Origin: Fasciolopsis buskii
Taxonomy: Eukaryota > Platyhelminthes > Trematoda > Plagiorchiida > Fasciolidae
Direction: 5' to 3'
Assembly: GCA_008360955.1 (NCBI GenBank)
Contig: LUCM01000606.1
Span: forward strand, 27,974-91,973
Length of the DNA stretch: 64,000 nucleotides
The notes beneath the pieces were generated by a model. The model ran no database searches. It was not told the DNA's origin and saw only the letters and a program-made list of their open reading frames with translations. This document shows positions 1-13,900 of the stretch, in pieces. A program made the position numbers and the translations under genes. Position 1 is the stretch's first letter; each line of letters begins with the position of its first letter.

Positions 1-20
1 CAAGTTTTACAATCAAATGA

Positions 21-59
21 CTGAGGGAACGTTCATATGCCATATGAACGTTCCCTCAG
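21..59. repeat. Perfect 19-bp palindrome with 1-nt spacer
   Basis: Bases 21-39 are the exact reverse complement of 41-59, separated by a single C at 40. Symmetry stops at 20/60 (A opposite A). Each arm contains CATATG next to the spacer. It could be a hairpin, the tip of an inverted-repeat element, or a snap-back assembly or amplification artefact at the edge of the window. No coding role is seen. Confidence 0.9.
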
Positions 60-1421
60 AAAGACTACCCACGGTAGTCGAAACGTTGGCGCATTACATC
101 TACCAACAACGCTGTGTTATTAATATTATATCATTCACAATAAAAAAACCAATACATGGCGCATCGATTCTTCGATACACTCCTTACGTCGTTTGGTCCG
201 GATATAAAAACAAGCACTTCAACTGAGAATTGGATGAAAGATAATGACCTTAACGGTGACTGACGGAGCATACACCAAACGTCACGTTAGCGTTTACAAC
301 GGGACATGGTTCCACGGACAGTGCCCTCTAGTGATCGCAAATAGTTTCACCTCGACTGATCCCGCAACATGTGCGACTCATATCCGATTTTCTCCAACCA
401 AACTACAACGAATTTGTGAGCAAACACACTTCCAAAACACTGGCAAATTCGTTGGCTTTTAATCCGGAATTATTTGATTGCTGTCACGAGAAAAGTCACC
501 CGAGGTAATAGAAACGTCGGTGAAAATTATGCTCCTAAGCATCAGCGACGAATTCTGAAGTTGAAAACATTAAACGTGATGACGGGCACTGTTTTCATCG
601 TGTAACGTCAATTTTCAACTAACCAATCCCGATTTGGTTACAAATCTGTACCCGAAGCAATTGGGATAATTCGGCGCTTGAGTTTCTTTCGGGGTTAAAC
701 CAGTACTTTAAAGCTGTGTCATGGAAACTGGATGCTGGCTGGAGCGTACGGAGAGAAAACCTATGAACACCACCAGCAGTTGAATCGAAAATCGAATGCT
801 CCCAGGCGGAAACAGGATTATTGAAGACAATGTACATGAAAGACGATTTACCTGTTTGATACAGTGAAACATGAATGCCATCAGCTACAAGTCATTATCG
901 CCGGATGCGACTCAATAAGTCAAATCCTTGATGCGATTCAACAGGTGGAATAAGTCATAATTCATCACGACTATGCCATGACCGTCAATTAGTGAAGCAC
1001 ACAAATATTGCATCTATATACGCAAGCGACTCACAGTTGAAATGCTGGTAAGAAAAAACCCATGAGAACAGTGAACGAACAACAAAAAATTGAAGCAAAT
1101 ATTGGAGATGAGAAAGCCCAATGGCTGGTCAGTACACGCTGGTTACGGTCGATAGAAGTGAAAAATCAGCCAGTTTAGTACAGGAATTAAGAGACGTTGA
1201 ATTCTGTCAGAGGTTGCCTGCGATAATCCCGATCCCTCAACAGGGATTGATCATTTGGATGACTGAATCGATAGGGCTGCACTCGAGCCCATTCAAAATG
1301 CGATTCAAGAATTTAGGGAATAGTTTATAATATCCTTTCTGTGCACATTGTTTGCGTCCAACAGCCACTGATCAAACAGTCAAAGATTAGATTTTATGAA
1401 CCATCAAGAGACCTTATATCT
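60..1421. other. 3' flank and probable 3' UTR of ELL
   Basis: No gene is recognised. On the minus strand this follows the ELL stop codon. No canonical AATAAA is seen close to the stop on that strand. Weak alternatives are a TATAAA-like hexamer about 95 nt downstream (near 1323-1328) and an ATTAAA near 458-463. Open frames here are short and unlike known families. Confidence 0.4.
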
Positions 1422-1923
1422 TTACAGCCCGTTTCGTTTCTTCAAAGAAGGGGCATCACCAGCAGCTGTTCCTGACTGTTCTGAGCATCTACCTGCATTG
1501 GAATCTATTACAGCTGTGCGACGTGGGGCATTTTCATGTGGAACGATAGAGTTTGAACACAGCGCAGAATTACAGATGCGAACAGAAGTTTCAGAACGTG
1601 TGTGGGTCTTTCGGAAATCACTGAGGCGACGCTTGAGCAGACGCACCTTATGAGTTAAAAGTGTGAGTTCTGCTTGTTTCTTTTGACACTCGCGAGCGCG
1701 TAACTTTCGTAAAAGTACGTCCAGTTGGTCTGCAACTCTGATGGTCTCGGGAGTATCCATTTCATTGCGCTGTGCAGCACCCAGCAACTCGGAATAGCGA
1801 GAGCGAACGGTTCTCCAAATACCAGAAAATGAATGGTATAGACGAAGATATTCGGGATAAGTGCGTTCGAATTCTACCCGGTAGTTTTCAACTTGGTAGG
1901 CATCTGATAACACAGGGAATGTC
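1422..1923 (-). CDS. ELL: ELL exon 8 (last): occludin/ELL homology domain
   Basis: The acceptor is a pyrimidine-rich tract ending TCCTCCAG before base 1923, and the TAA is at 1424-1422. After the acceptor comes FPVLSDAYQVENYRVEF, then ERTYPEYLRLY, matching the conserved ELL block that contains F(N/D)AEYxEYRDLH. It continues through a helical Leu/Arg/Lys-rich stretch ending VRLLKRRLSDF, the position of the family's KLAHIKRLI-EY helix. In ELL this domain forms a helical hairpin that contacts partner proteins. The vertebrate proteins end almost here, but this one runs on for about 50 more residues with three cysteines and a basic tail (SLKKRNGL). The first base completes a codon begun in the preceding exon (phase 2). 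Confidence 0.9.
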
Positions 1924-4900
1924 CTGGAGGAACAATTCAAAACCAAAAATGTTACTATTACAAGCTCGGTCGTAAGTGATTCATAAGTTTATCAAAATAT
2001 ATATATCTATGTGGATATGTTAATAGTGATAACTGAAGAGAACAATTTAAACTGGAGCTTGGGAGATGCCACACCCGGAAGACAAATGTTTTCTACTGTC
2101 GTTCAGATGGAGCGTACTGGTGCTCGGCCCACTCCCTGAGCTGAAATGCTACATTAAATGGAACCGTCAATATGGAAGTGCACCAACCGCTAGTGTACGC
2201 TTGTCTACATTACAGTGGCGCAAACTTGATCACTGGTGACAAGGTGAACAAACAGTGCGGTCTGCAAGACCAATCGGCTACAACAAACGGTCCGAATAAA
2301 ATAACATATGAGTACGGGGCGAAATAGCTTTGATGCAGAAAGCCATAATTGAAAGACAGCGAGTCCACAAGTTCCTTGGTTGGATAGTTTAGTTCGTTTT
2401 CTGTAAAGCCAATTAACTATCGCCAGTCACCAAGGTACAGTGAAAAAAGTGTTTGCTACATGAAGAGCCAGTGCAGTTAAATGTGACTAAGCGCATGGGA
2501 ACCAAATACAGAGTTGATTCAAACATGACCCCTCGAGAAAACTGTCAAGATGAACCAACTGGAAGTGGCCATCCTCTAGAATAGTCGACACAGACGCTTT
2601 ACTCGACTCAAATGATATTCTCAATAGAAACGGTGGTTGTAATGTGAACCTTTCGCTGTAGCGACGTCACAAGAGTAAGCATCGAGACACTCCGATGGAT
2701 TTAGCATTGTCACCCACTAAGAGTGATAAAATTTCCTTTACAACTGACAGAAAGCTCACTCATGTTAGAGTACAGTTGGGCGCATTCTTCAGGTGTCCAG
2801 GTTGAGACTGTGAAATGAAATTAATCACTTGCCTAAGTAGTTACACAAACAATGCTCAACAGAAGGTATATAGACAAGCTTCACAGAATGGAATAAGAAC
2901 CACGATAGTCAAATACTGTATGACATTAATCAGCTGACGAGACTGATGCCATCGCTTGATTCGGGATAATCAAAACATAAAACTACACACGCACCGGTCG
3001 AGTTCGGCGATCTTCGAAGACAATACAGGTGAAAAGTCCCCGTTTTTCGAGATAGTCCGACAGGAGTAATCGCTTTGCACTCGTGAATTGTTATCTATAT
3101 GACAAAAAACGAGATAATACAGGCTTAAATGCAAATCAATTCACCGTTAGAATTTACAGTGACAATTTGACTCGAGAAATTACTTCCTCATAAAGGTTTA
3201 ACACCACAGTGGCCAATGAATGATAGCCAGAAGGCGCTTATTTCACATCCGTCATCACACACCAACTGAACCCACGGTAAAAAAATGGTGACCCGGCCAA
3301 TCGATGCATCCGATACTTCGACACTCAGATTAAAGAACTAATTAACTACATCGAGTAGGGTTCGAAATGGATCGGTTACCGATGGGGATTGAACCTATTA
3401 GCTGAAAAATATGAGCTGGTGGTTTAGCATATGAATACCAGAATACAAACTAGTATTTGATATTGGATGCACTCACTGTCGTTGCCTGCAGTATTGAGTG
3501 ATTCATTCAAATCACAGCTGACTGGTTGAGAAATATCATCTTGGAACCGGTGCAACGCTGAGACATTATGGTTGACTCGTCGGACACCAGAATCGGCTGC
3601 AAGTGCTTGAGAACCCGGCTGTCCGAGAGGCAAAGCGCCATATGTACTGCTTCCGGAACTGACATAGGAACAAGGCGTGTGAGCAGCACTCTCGCCTTCA
3701 CTTCCCCCACTGCCACCGGACCCATATTGAGAGCTCGGATGTTGTTGCAAGTAAACAGTGTTATGCAAGCTATCTGAAATACATGGGGATGAAAGGGCAT
3801 CCGCGTTGGATACACGGGACGAACGGTCCAAAACATCACAGTATCGGCGGGAAATGTTGCCGAAGGCAGCCAAACTTGAATCATCCGCATCAGATCGAGA
3901 TTCGTGGTTAATGGCACAATCATCCTCTGCAAGAGAAACAGGCACAGCAGAATCATCATCAGTTTGAGGAGGTTGACTAATGGCAAGGCGCGCTCGCTTG
4001 GGAAGAGGAGTTGACAGTACAGGTGAACAAGTGGAACTTTCATACATAGGGTGAATGTTTTCGGAGGTGAGCGAGTCTGATTTTTGTGGCGGACTGTCGG
4101 GAACCACCGGACTGGCGCACGTGGATGGTGGTTGCGTACCCGATGTAACAGCTGGTGCAGACTGCTTTCCACATGAAGAATTAGCATACCTCTAGAAAAA
4201 AGAAAAGATATTCGGACCTGATTTACTAGAAACAAACGGCTAGGATGAAGATCGTGGCAGTGAAACTGAATACTTGAATTCTTTCAGATAAAAATTTACC
4301 GACAAACAGCAACATACAACGACTAGTGACTTTCTGGACTCAAATATGTTCAGCCCGCTAAATGACTTTCGTACGCAATTGCGATTGATTCAGTATGAAT
4401 TTCATATTAATGGGAGTTCTGTCAAAAGAGATCATCTGCAAACACAACAAACCTCATCAATGAGTATATTACTTATTGAAGCATCATGATCCATCTTTAT
4501 TGATGAAAACCTGGATGGCTTGTACTAATATATAAAGGTACCGCCGATTGTGATGCATTAGAAATTTCCCTCAGTAACTACGCCGTAGTTTCTAAAATAT
4601 TTGCAGTAGTAAGGAACTCCATAAAATGCTGCAAATTAATTTTTAGTTCTGGGTAATTGAAGGCGCTTCTGGACCCTGTTATCAACATCTGAACATCCGC
4701 GACTTGGCCGTCATGGTAAAGGAATCTGGGCACGAAGAATGAGAATCTGGCTGAAGGTGCAACTACCCGACAATTAGTACAAATGTCCTTACGATTCAGC
4801 CAAGGTTACAATCATATTCACTAACAAGCTCATTCGTTCTGCAGAACTTGTCCTTCCTGCCATTAAGATCATCGTTTACTGTACCTTTGTTGAAGTCAGA

Positions 4901-7900
4901 CGAAATTCTCTAATCACTTGAAGATGCACCTTTAAAAATCGAAACTCATATGAAATCATAAATGGACAGTTCACGGAAAGAAATATATGCTAATTTACGT
5001 GAAAGTGAAACTAAAAATCAAGGTCATTTAGTTGCAGACCGTCAAACTTTTGTATTGCTTTCGTGACAATGGGCCCCAGCAAAAGCGGACGCAAAGTTTC
5101 TCGTTACCTCAGGGTAAAGGAAAGGGCCAGAATTCTGAGGGCTAGAAATTCGGATTTTCTATGGCAAATCTTACTGACTCCCTTAACGTAAACAGAAGCA
5201 CGAATTCTAAACTTAAACGACGGACGCCGACTAACTTCTGTAAAACCGTGATCTCTGGTAGATTTTCTTCACACTTGCTAGTCGAATGCGTTTCAAAACT
5301 TCGTAACTACTCGCTGATTCCGGAAAATATAAATGTAATCACCTCTATCTGTATGACGTAATGAATGAAGGCGAAAAGTGTCCATCAAAAAGCGCGTTGC
5401 GTAGGTCTCGACACGACCTACATATGGTATAAAGTATTTCTCTAACTTTCATTTTGGGCGAAACCTGCTAAGTGATGTTCAGTCCAAGAATATTGCCGTT
5501 TCTTGGGATGATCCCAAATCCTGGATTCTTTAGGATAGGCTCGAAACATGAGACTTGAATTATACTACACGAGGAGAGAACCAGCAAATGACTCTGAAAC
5601 TTGGAATAAGACAGAACCAAATTAAGATTCACTGATTCACGTGTGGCAACGAGCCAGGCAACAGAGAGTTACCACCCATCACTAAAGTAACCGGAATATC
5701 TGAGATTCAAACCCCGACTCTTTTGAGATAACAGATGTTCAGTCAATTTGAACAATGTCGGATTGAGGAAGGGATACCAACCTGTTCACTCATGAAACAA
5801 GTTGGATTCATATTCACCTAATAGACGACCGCAAACAGACACGTTTGAGAACTGACCACGCTGTAATCGGAGTGATAGCTAAGAAGACAATACGGTTCGC
5901 GAATCTCAAAAGACCAAGGAAAACGTCTGGGCTACGTTTCATGTCAAAGTGGACGACGAGCGCGTGGTCCAACATCCAATCGACAGCTTTCTTGAACTAG
6001 AATGGCGACAATGGGCAGCATTATCGAACCCAAAAGGTGAGGAAGAATTCCGCATGTGTACTCCACACTTCATGAAATGCAACGGAAGAGACAAACTCCA
6101 TACAACCGCTAAGGACTACTATATCATGGGAAAGGGAAAATCGACAAATGTAACTCCGAAATCTGGTGCGCCTTAGAACAACACAGGGCCCCAATAAGTC
6201 AGGTGTGGAAACGAATCGGGCGGCAACGACCTGTCATCTTCCACTAGAGCGACCGGCAGATCTGGCATTCGAACTTACTATTTTGAGGTCACCGCAGTGA
6301 AATTGTAAGCTTCCCTTGAATGTTGTCTACTTGTACTACGGTCTATTAGGCGTGCCTAGTAATTGAGTCCAATGTTCTATGAAAACAATAAACCAAGCTA
6401 GTACTAATTGTTGAAATCTGCAGACGTTTCAGTATTATCCCACACATCCCCTGCCCTTGCGGAAGCTTCCTCGATTAGAACGAGTGCGGGCGTACCCAAC
6501 GTTGAGTAGACTCAATAGAAGCATAGAACATATTTGCTGCAGCGTCTATTAGCTTGATTCCGCGATAGTTGTCGCATACCGTCTCATCATTCTTTCATAG
6601 GAGTGCCAGTAAGGTTGAAGCTCCCAGTCTATCGAGTATTGTTCATTTTCCCAAAATAGAGCAGAACAGTGATTAAGAGTTCGACCAGTGTCAAGAGGCA
6701 GGTCCGATGCCGTCTGTCACCGGAGGTTGTTCGGTTCTTTAGATAGTGAATCTTAGCAGTAATGTTCTCCCGGACCGAAGGACCGATGATGATAACGCAG
6801 TTTGCACTTTGCTTGCGCAGAGTTGAATTTCCAAGCCTTCCGTTGGATGAGTCAGCAGATTGTCAAAGTGACCCATGTAGCTCTGCGTCTTTCCACTCTG
6901 CTTTGGAATGGATAGTCTGAGAACGTCACGCAGGAATTGTACTATTTATCGTTCGCTGGGTTTACTGCGAACGAGGCGGAAGTCACCAGTTAACCCCGCC
7001 TCAACTGTGTGCGGCTTTATCCGTTTCTTGCCAACATTCTCGTCGAGTCTTTCGTAAGTTTGGGTGGCCATTTAGGCAGGCGTCTGACCATTTTGGATAA
7101 CTAGAGGATCGTCCTCAATAGTATTTTTGTGTTCAGTTCGCCAGTAGTAAACAGTCTGATAGATCTTGGTGAATTCCATTGTTGCTCCATTGATGTTCCT
7201 TCACCAAATTAGCACATGGTCGTTAAACGGGACCAAAGCATCCAAGAGAAGCTAATTTAATCTCAGGAAATAGGATTGGTTAAGTGGATCTTGCGGCATG
7301 CGCGGACAAAGACGTCTCTGCACCTCTATAGGACCCCAGTTCCATAAGGATACCTAACAAGGCTATACCCGTATATGATCTACATGGTGTGTATTATGAC
7401 CATCACTCGAGTATCACGTCAAGGTACACTGTGTTTTAGGAAAAGTCAGATGAACTTAAAAACATTTAATATCTGTTTGATAATCGCAATGCTCGTCTTG
7501 ATGATTTGAGAGCCAACGTTAAGGAATGTGCTGAGGTTAGACTACACAATGTGAATGCCCCGCAGCAGGTTGAAGTCCCCAGCCATCCTATTTGCTACTT
7601 CGGGCGGTGGGATAATGTGAAGCACTTCGCTCCAGGAAAACGTATGAGCGTTGTGCAGCAACAAAATACACAAAGCTATGAGGTATTTACAAAGTGGCGT
7701 CTCCAGCGTTTCCCGGCTTTTCTTCGAGGTGGTGTTTCTGGGCTGTTCATGACTCAGTGCAACTTACCAAAAAACAAGATGTTGATGCGTGGGGAACCGA
7801 GGACCAATCAATATTCCTACTCCCTTGGATGGCAATCTACCAATCTGAGAAGCCCAAAGCATCCAACACTACCTTAGTGCATGATTCTTGGGGACCTCTC

Positions 7901-10900
7901 AACAGCTTATCTGTCATCCGGTAACGATCGTGACACAGAAGTCCCTGCCATTCTGTTGATGAACAGACTTCCTTTCTGGTTGTTGGAGAGAATAATAGAG
8001 CCCGATTGTCCATTCAGGAGCACCTGATTTCGTATGCTAAAGGTCCCCTCATTGAGGTTTCTAGGTCACGGCTACCCTTTTGCCTCGGTTGTTTTTCTAT
8101 TCAACGGCGGACGCTTCTTTATCTCACCCATTTTTTCAGCGGCGTTTCGTACCGGGATAATGAGCACACATGGAGTTGAGCTTTGTCTACTCTCCTTTAT
8201 AGCTCCGTTTGGTAGTCTTACTAAGTGTCTAAACCATATGCCTGAGGCATGTTAAGTTTCAGTGTCCAAGTGTCGCACCATTATTTTATTCTACCTTCCC
8301 CCTTCCACTGACTTTACCGCCCACTGTTAATATTCTCTTCAAAAATAAGATCGATAAACTGTTTTACGTTTCTCTATACTTATCTTCACAGTACGCTTCT
8401 TGGCTGGGATTTAGAACCGATATTAACTGGGTTAGCTTAAAAAACAATAATTATCAGAAGCAGTGGTTCACTGAAGATGGCTTCTGAGATGCTATTTAGG
8501 CGGTGATGGCTAGGCGGATTACTCATCTGTCATCTCGAACAACGGAAGATTAAAGCCCATAATTAACTGTCTACTTAAGTGCTAGACGGCAATTGTTACC
8601 CTACTGCTTACCACACCCAGTCAGATGAGGCATTGTACAGTCCTATCCTAGAAAATAAAAGGTCATGTTTGACAGTCATCTTCGTAATCCTATAGGCCTG
8701 GGGTTCCTTCAACAACACCCACATGAAAACTAGCAGCTGTGACCAGGAAGTTCGGAGTGGCATGACCGCATAAAGTTTAATAGACCAGTAAGTAGCGGAG
8801 TTGAAAATCATGAATATTGGGGTGGCAAGTGCAGAGCTGAGTGCAATACAAACATTATAATGCTATAGCCAGCTCTTAAAAGATATATATATATATACCC
8901 ATTTCAAGGAAAACTAACGAACCTACCTCACGCAGCTCCTTTTCTACAGAACGCCATCTTGTTAGCAAATCTCGACTGACCCCAATTCGACTGATTACCT
9001 CGGCTTCACTCAAACCTTCAGCTAACAGATCTAGAGCAGCAATTTTTTTTGATAATGCGTGAGGAGCTGAAGGAGCACTTGCACGCGTCGGACGTCGCGA
9101 AAACTGATCATCGGCAAGAGACACCAGTAAAGGAGCTGAGTTTTCCTGGGAAGTTCTGTTAGAACGTTTCTCAAAACCAATGGTTTCGCTGTCCTCCTAC
9201 GGGTAGGAAAGTAAATGAAAAATGAAAGCAGACCGAAACCAAATTATCTCATCTAAGTAGATACTGAAAAAGTTACCATACAACCATATTTCGTTGCAGC
9301 AGGAAACCAAGGTAATGTAGTAAGTAACAAAGACCAATACAGTGCAAACAAAGCCGTTCACTATTGTACGCAACCAGATACATTTTTAGATGCATTGGAC
9401 CTTGCTGACTGGCTTCGTACAACCATGACAGAACGCCACTGCTACGTATAAGGAGTTAGCTGTTTTCGTCTTAGGCCACTCAGTTTCCATTACGAATCCC
9501 AAGTAAATCATGTTGTTTCCCATGGGCAGCCAGTTGACGGCATTTGCTAGACTGGCGTACTGTGTGGATTTATTCAATGCTGAATCTACTGCGCGCCACG
9601 GTATTCTCCAGTCTGAAGGTCCCACTGAAAAAACCTATCTTACTTTTTCCTTGTATGCGACTAGCACCGGCGAGTAGATAAGTCGGCTTCATGGATGCCT
9701 CAGATTCCAACAGTCTATGTGTTGCGGTCTGCAGCGAGATCTGCACACGGCAAAATCAGTTGTTGCACCAACTGCTTACTCCGACAACCGACTGAGGGCC
9801 TAAGCGATCCATACGCGTCCTAATAGTGTTAACCCAGTCAGTCAGGCTCCCTTTTGTTAATTCCCTTTCTGGTCTGCAGAGAACGTAACCGAACCACCGA
9901 ACGTGGCGTCTTTGGAAAAACGACGAAAGCCGAAATACGTTCATACAGCGCTGTGGCACAGCGCCATTCCAGACGCAGTCATTCCATTTGATTTTTGTCA
10001 TATAGCGGAGGCACCAGTGGTCAAAACTTTTTAGCCGGTTTGTTCGTCTACCCTCAGTGGCCAGGCTTTGCATGCATACGTAAGGACTGAGCTGGCTGCG
10101 GAAAATGCGCAGCTTCGTACGGAGGCTTATTTCGTTGCGAGACCACAGCGGTGTGCGAACTGATAGGAAAACTCTCCTGGGACAGACTACGCAGAGCTTA
10201 ACCTCGTCTCTGACTTGGCCGTTCGCTTGGATAGTAGAGCACTGATACTTGAAGTGAAGCACCCGTTCCAGTATTCTTATCGATGTAGATACATGATGTA
10301 CTTACCTCCAAACCAACAGTCATGAGTTTGCGTACAATCTAGGACCGGGTGCACAGTTGCAGACTCCTCTCTCAGAAAAACAATGTCGTCGGGGAACTCG
10401 AGGTCAGTGACCAAGCAATCACGGCCAAGTTGTATTCCACGGAAGTTACTGAAGGCGCGAAGCACAGTTGACAGCAGGCAACTCTGACGAACACTTGAGT
10501 CAAGGGGGAACTCTGGAGGTTCTTTGCCGTAGGCGCAGACGTGCGCTTGTGTTGACGAGTATTAAGCTTCCAACAGCCTAACGCACTTTTCCGGCATCCT
10601 ATCGCTTCGAAGTGTTCCAGAGTGACTATCTATCAACGGAGTCGAATGCTGCACGGAAGTCGATGAAGCACGCTGTGATGGGTTGCTGGACCTACGCCAC
10701 TGCTCTAGAACTCGAAGTAGTGTGAGGATCTGGTAGATACGACCTCCTCCTGGACGAAAACCACGCTGGGCAGAACGTATTTGTGCGCCCCAGATAGTAC
10801 TAAAGCAGTTTAGCGGAACGGTCGCAAGAGCTTAGCTACTATATCGATGAGGCTGATACCTCTGTAGTTCGCACATGCAGCCTTGCCACCCTTCTTTGGT

Positions 10901-13900
10901 TTAGGAAGTAGGACAGAGGTTGCTCATTCCTTGGGAAAAGTTTCGGAGTTCCAGATGGGATGAAAATTTAGTTACTGGACTCGACAGAACTGGCGGCGAG
11001 ATTTGAAGGCCTCGGGTGGGATGCCATCCCAACCGGGTGACGTGTTTTTGATTTTCTGAACGGCTGAGTTGGTTTTCAATTCGTCGGGAGGCTCAAGATT
11101 AATTTCGCATTGCTTCACGTCGTCTGATGTTACCCAAATAGGTCCAACGGGAGGGCGATTGAGCAGTTGGCTGAAATGTTCGACCCATCCTTGAAGCTTT
11201 TGTTCGCATCCTGATATGAGGTGGTCACTGCCGTCACGAGGCGTGGAGAGCGGAGGTTGCACTTTTCCCGAATAGCAGTGCATCAGTATGAAAAGTTCAC
11301 CGAAATCTCCAACGCGAGCTGCGGTTTCCATGAGGTCAGTAATTTTATGTTAATATCTCTTTCGGTCGCTCTTCGATGAGCGGAGATTGTGGTAAACCTG
11401 GTTTAGTCCGCCTGTCGAAAGGCTTTCCGGGGTGTGGCCACTGATTTATGCCTCAGCTTCAGAGTCATAGACGAGAGTTGGGTGGCTGATAATGTAAGAA
11501 ATCGAACACACTTCATAGGGCACGACAGTCTACCAAATCAGAAGTGCTAGTCCTCTCAGTTATCTATACACCTATCTACTTCACATTCGATTTCTCCAGA
11601 TATCATGTAGGTAGGTCAACTTAAGAATTTAGTTTCGCGCCAAGTGGTTCGTCACGATATCCAGTTGTGCAGTACATATGCATCACAGTAATACGAAATG
11701 TAGAAGAAACTTATTTGACGGCAAATTGTCGGCCCACTCAGTCATTCACCGCCTTTTATGACTGTCCCTGTTTTCTTTCGTTGCTAACCTACCAAGAGAT
11801 GTCCAATCAAGAGAGACTTCCGTTAGCGATTCAAAGTTTATCGTAATTGAGTCACGTGGATCAAATCTAGGATAACTCGGTCAAACTATTTGGAACCAGT
11901 GGACCGGTCAATCACGCCTACCGCCGCCCAAGACTTAGACCTACTTCTTGCTGTTTTGGCAAATGAAAAGCTACTGCGCAACCGTTACCAGAAAACAGCG
12001 TTCTTTCATCTACAGAGAACACCAAGATTAAAATCACCTCATAAGAAGACTGTCTAAGGCAGGACTCCACCGCGAATCAATCAGGACCCACGAGTTCAAT
12101 TGAGAGACACGTTCGAAGACTGTCAAAGGGCTCAACCAAAAGATGCTAAAACAACTCCAACCACAATATCGCACACTGAAGATGCAAGATTTTAACGTCC
12201 CAACTTCTAATCAACAAACATCAGCAACTTGCGCAACCCATAAAACTGCGTTTTATGTATTCCGTGCACGAAGGCAAAAGGTGAGATCTCGTTGTGCAAA
12301 GTGCAAAGCAAGTTTCATTTCAATGGATTATCTGTAAAGATACTAAGCATAGGTCCGGATTTGGTATTGCCGCCATTGAGTATCAGTGATGCCAACCCAG
12401 AACTTTGATTTCGACAAGTCCGTTTTGCCAAAATTAAGGTCCATCCGCAATTCAGACGGTATCGAGATGCGGTCTTTTCCTGGAACTTTTCAAACAAGTT
12501 TTTTACGAAAAATTACAAACAATATTGAGGTGAACGATTTTCTGAAAAGTTCTAAAAAACTATTCGGTAATTGATCGTTTTGCAGATGAAGGGCTTTAAA
12601 AGTTGACGTGGAGAAAACCAAGGGTTGCAACAAAAATCCTAAGTCTACCGTAGGACTCCATCACATGCTAATATCAACCTTAGGGTAAATCAATTAGAAT
12701 CAACATGAGATGTAATGCTTTCCGAAAACCCGTTGTTCGGGTCAGCAGTCGGTACGCAGTTGGCATCCTTACGTTCCCTATACTGTTTGATGACGAAAAA
12801 CTTTACGTTTTTTCGCATAATACCTCGTCCATGGGTGACACAATGTTGCTGAACGGGCAACAAAACCTACAAATCAGATGCTGAGCTGTTTCACAAACCT
12901 TATCAGTTTGGCTTGCTGATTTTACTAGCATCAAATTCAAAATGACCCAACCAAGCTGCATGAACCAACAGATGATTTTTCATGACACGCTTGAAGCATG
13001 AGTATAGTGGAAGGAATATGTTCCATAACTACCAGAGTCTACTACACGGAAGGAGGTATCGGGAACTTTGGCACTGAAACTTAGTGGTATGGAACCGCAT
13101 ACAGTTTTGCTAGGTCAAATGTAGCAACGAGCCGGGCTACAGTGAGTTGCCATCTACCACCAAAAATGATGTCATACGGAAAGGTTTTCTTCAGTAAACT
13201 ACTCTTTATTTATAAATGCCACATCAGAATACGAAGCTAACGTTTGTCACTGAGTGGGAAAAGCCTACGGGAGTACCGTCCATGCCTCAGTATGATCAAA
13301 AAACCTTAAAGGGCTGACGTACTTCCAACCGCACTAAATTGAAGAAAGTTCGCGACACAAAAAACTACAAACTCGTTTACGAAACCGTCAACTACCACTA
13401 TCAGTCAGACTAGGGTAGAGCATGAAGCCTAAGAAGCAAGAAAAGAGAACAAATTCTAAATAATAAAAACCTGTACAGCGAGATTTCACATGTGCCTACG
13501 TCAGCGCCATCGAGTCATTGGCATCCAGAAGGCTTGATATGAGACTGATGTTTCATTTGGTTGACCGTAGCGTCATTTCTTACGGGACTTTGCATAATTT
13601 CACTTTCCACTCCAATTGCTAATTATTGGCAAACTGAGTCCGTGCTTATGGCTATCTCCCATAAAAGTTCAACTACGAGACTACACCTTGACGTGGTGTG
13701 ACGACTTGCATACCTCTATGATCCAACGAGTTATACAGGATGGCTTATCTCAAGCCGAAGATCCAATCATGTCTGGAACGTCAACCGGTAGAGGCCTGAC
13801 GAAGTAGTCTCCTGGTCCTCCAAGTTGGAGGTTGATCTGAGTTAGCAGCTCAGTCGGAAAAACGAGTGGAAGACTAACTGATCCAAGTAGATGGGCTTCC

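Larger units (their letters stand above)
4192..8926 (-). other. ELL intron 6 with SINE and LINE insertions
   Basis: This 4.7 kb intron separates phase-0 exons. It holds two SINE relics and one RTE LINE relic, listed separately. The stretches 4200-5500 and 8300-8900 show nothing that I recognise. A short TA-dinucleotide run (8881-8897) lies about 30 nt inside the intron from the exon 6 donor. Confidence 0.75.

Noticed and set aside
2990..3080. Minus-strand stretch reading LLLSDYLEKRGLF...VFED, resembling a LisH motif or the missing ELL exon (DYLxK).
   Set aside because: It is only about 25 residues, with an upstream stop and no splice pair in the required phase 2. Most likely chance.
3507..4235. 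242-codon minus-strand open frame overlapping ELL exon 7.
   Set aside because: It is a shadow frame of the low-complexity exon. The alternative frame has the phase agreement and ELL-like content.
8881..8897. TA run beside the exon 6 donor as a functional splicing element.
   Set aside because: A short simple repeat with no other evidence. It is recorded only as part of the intron.
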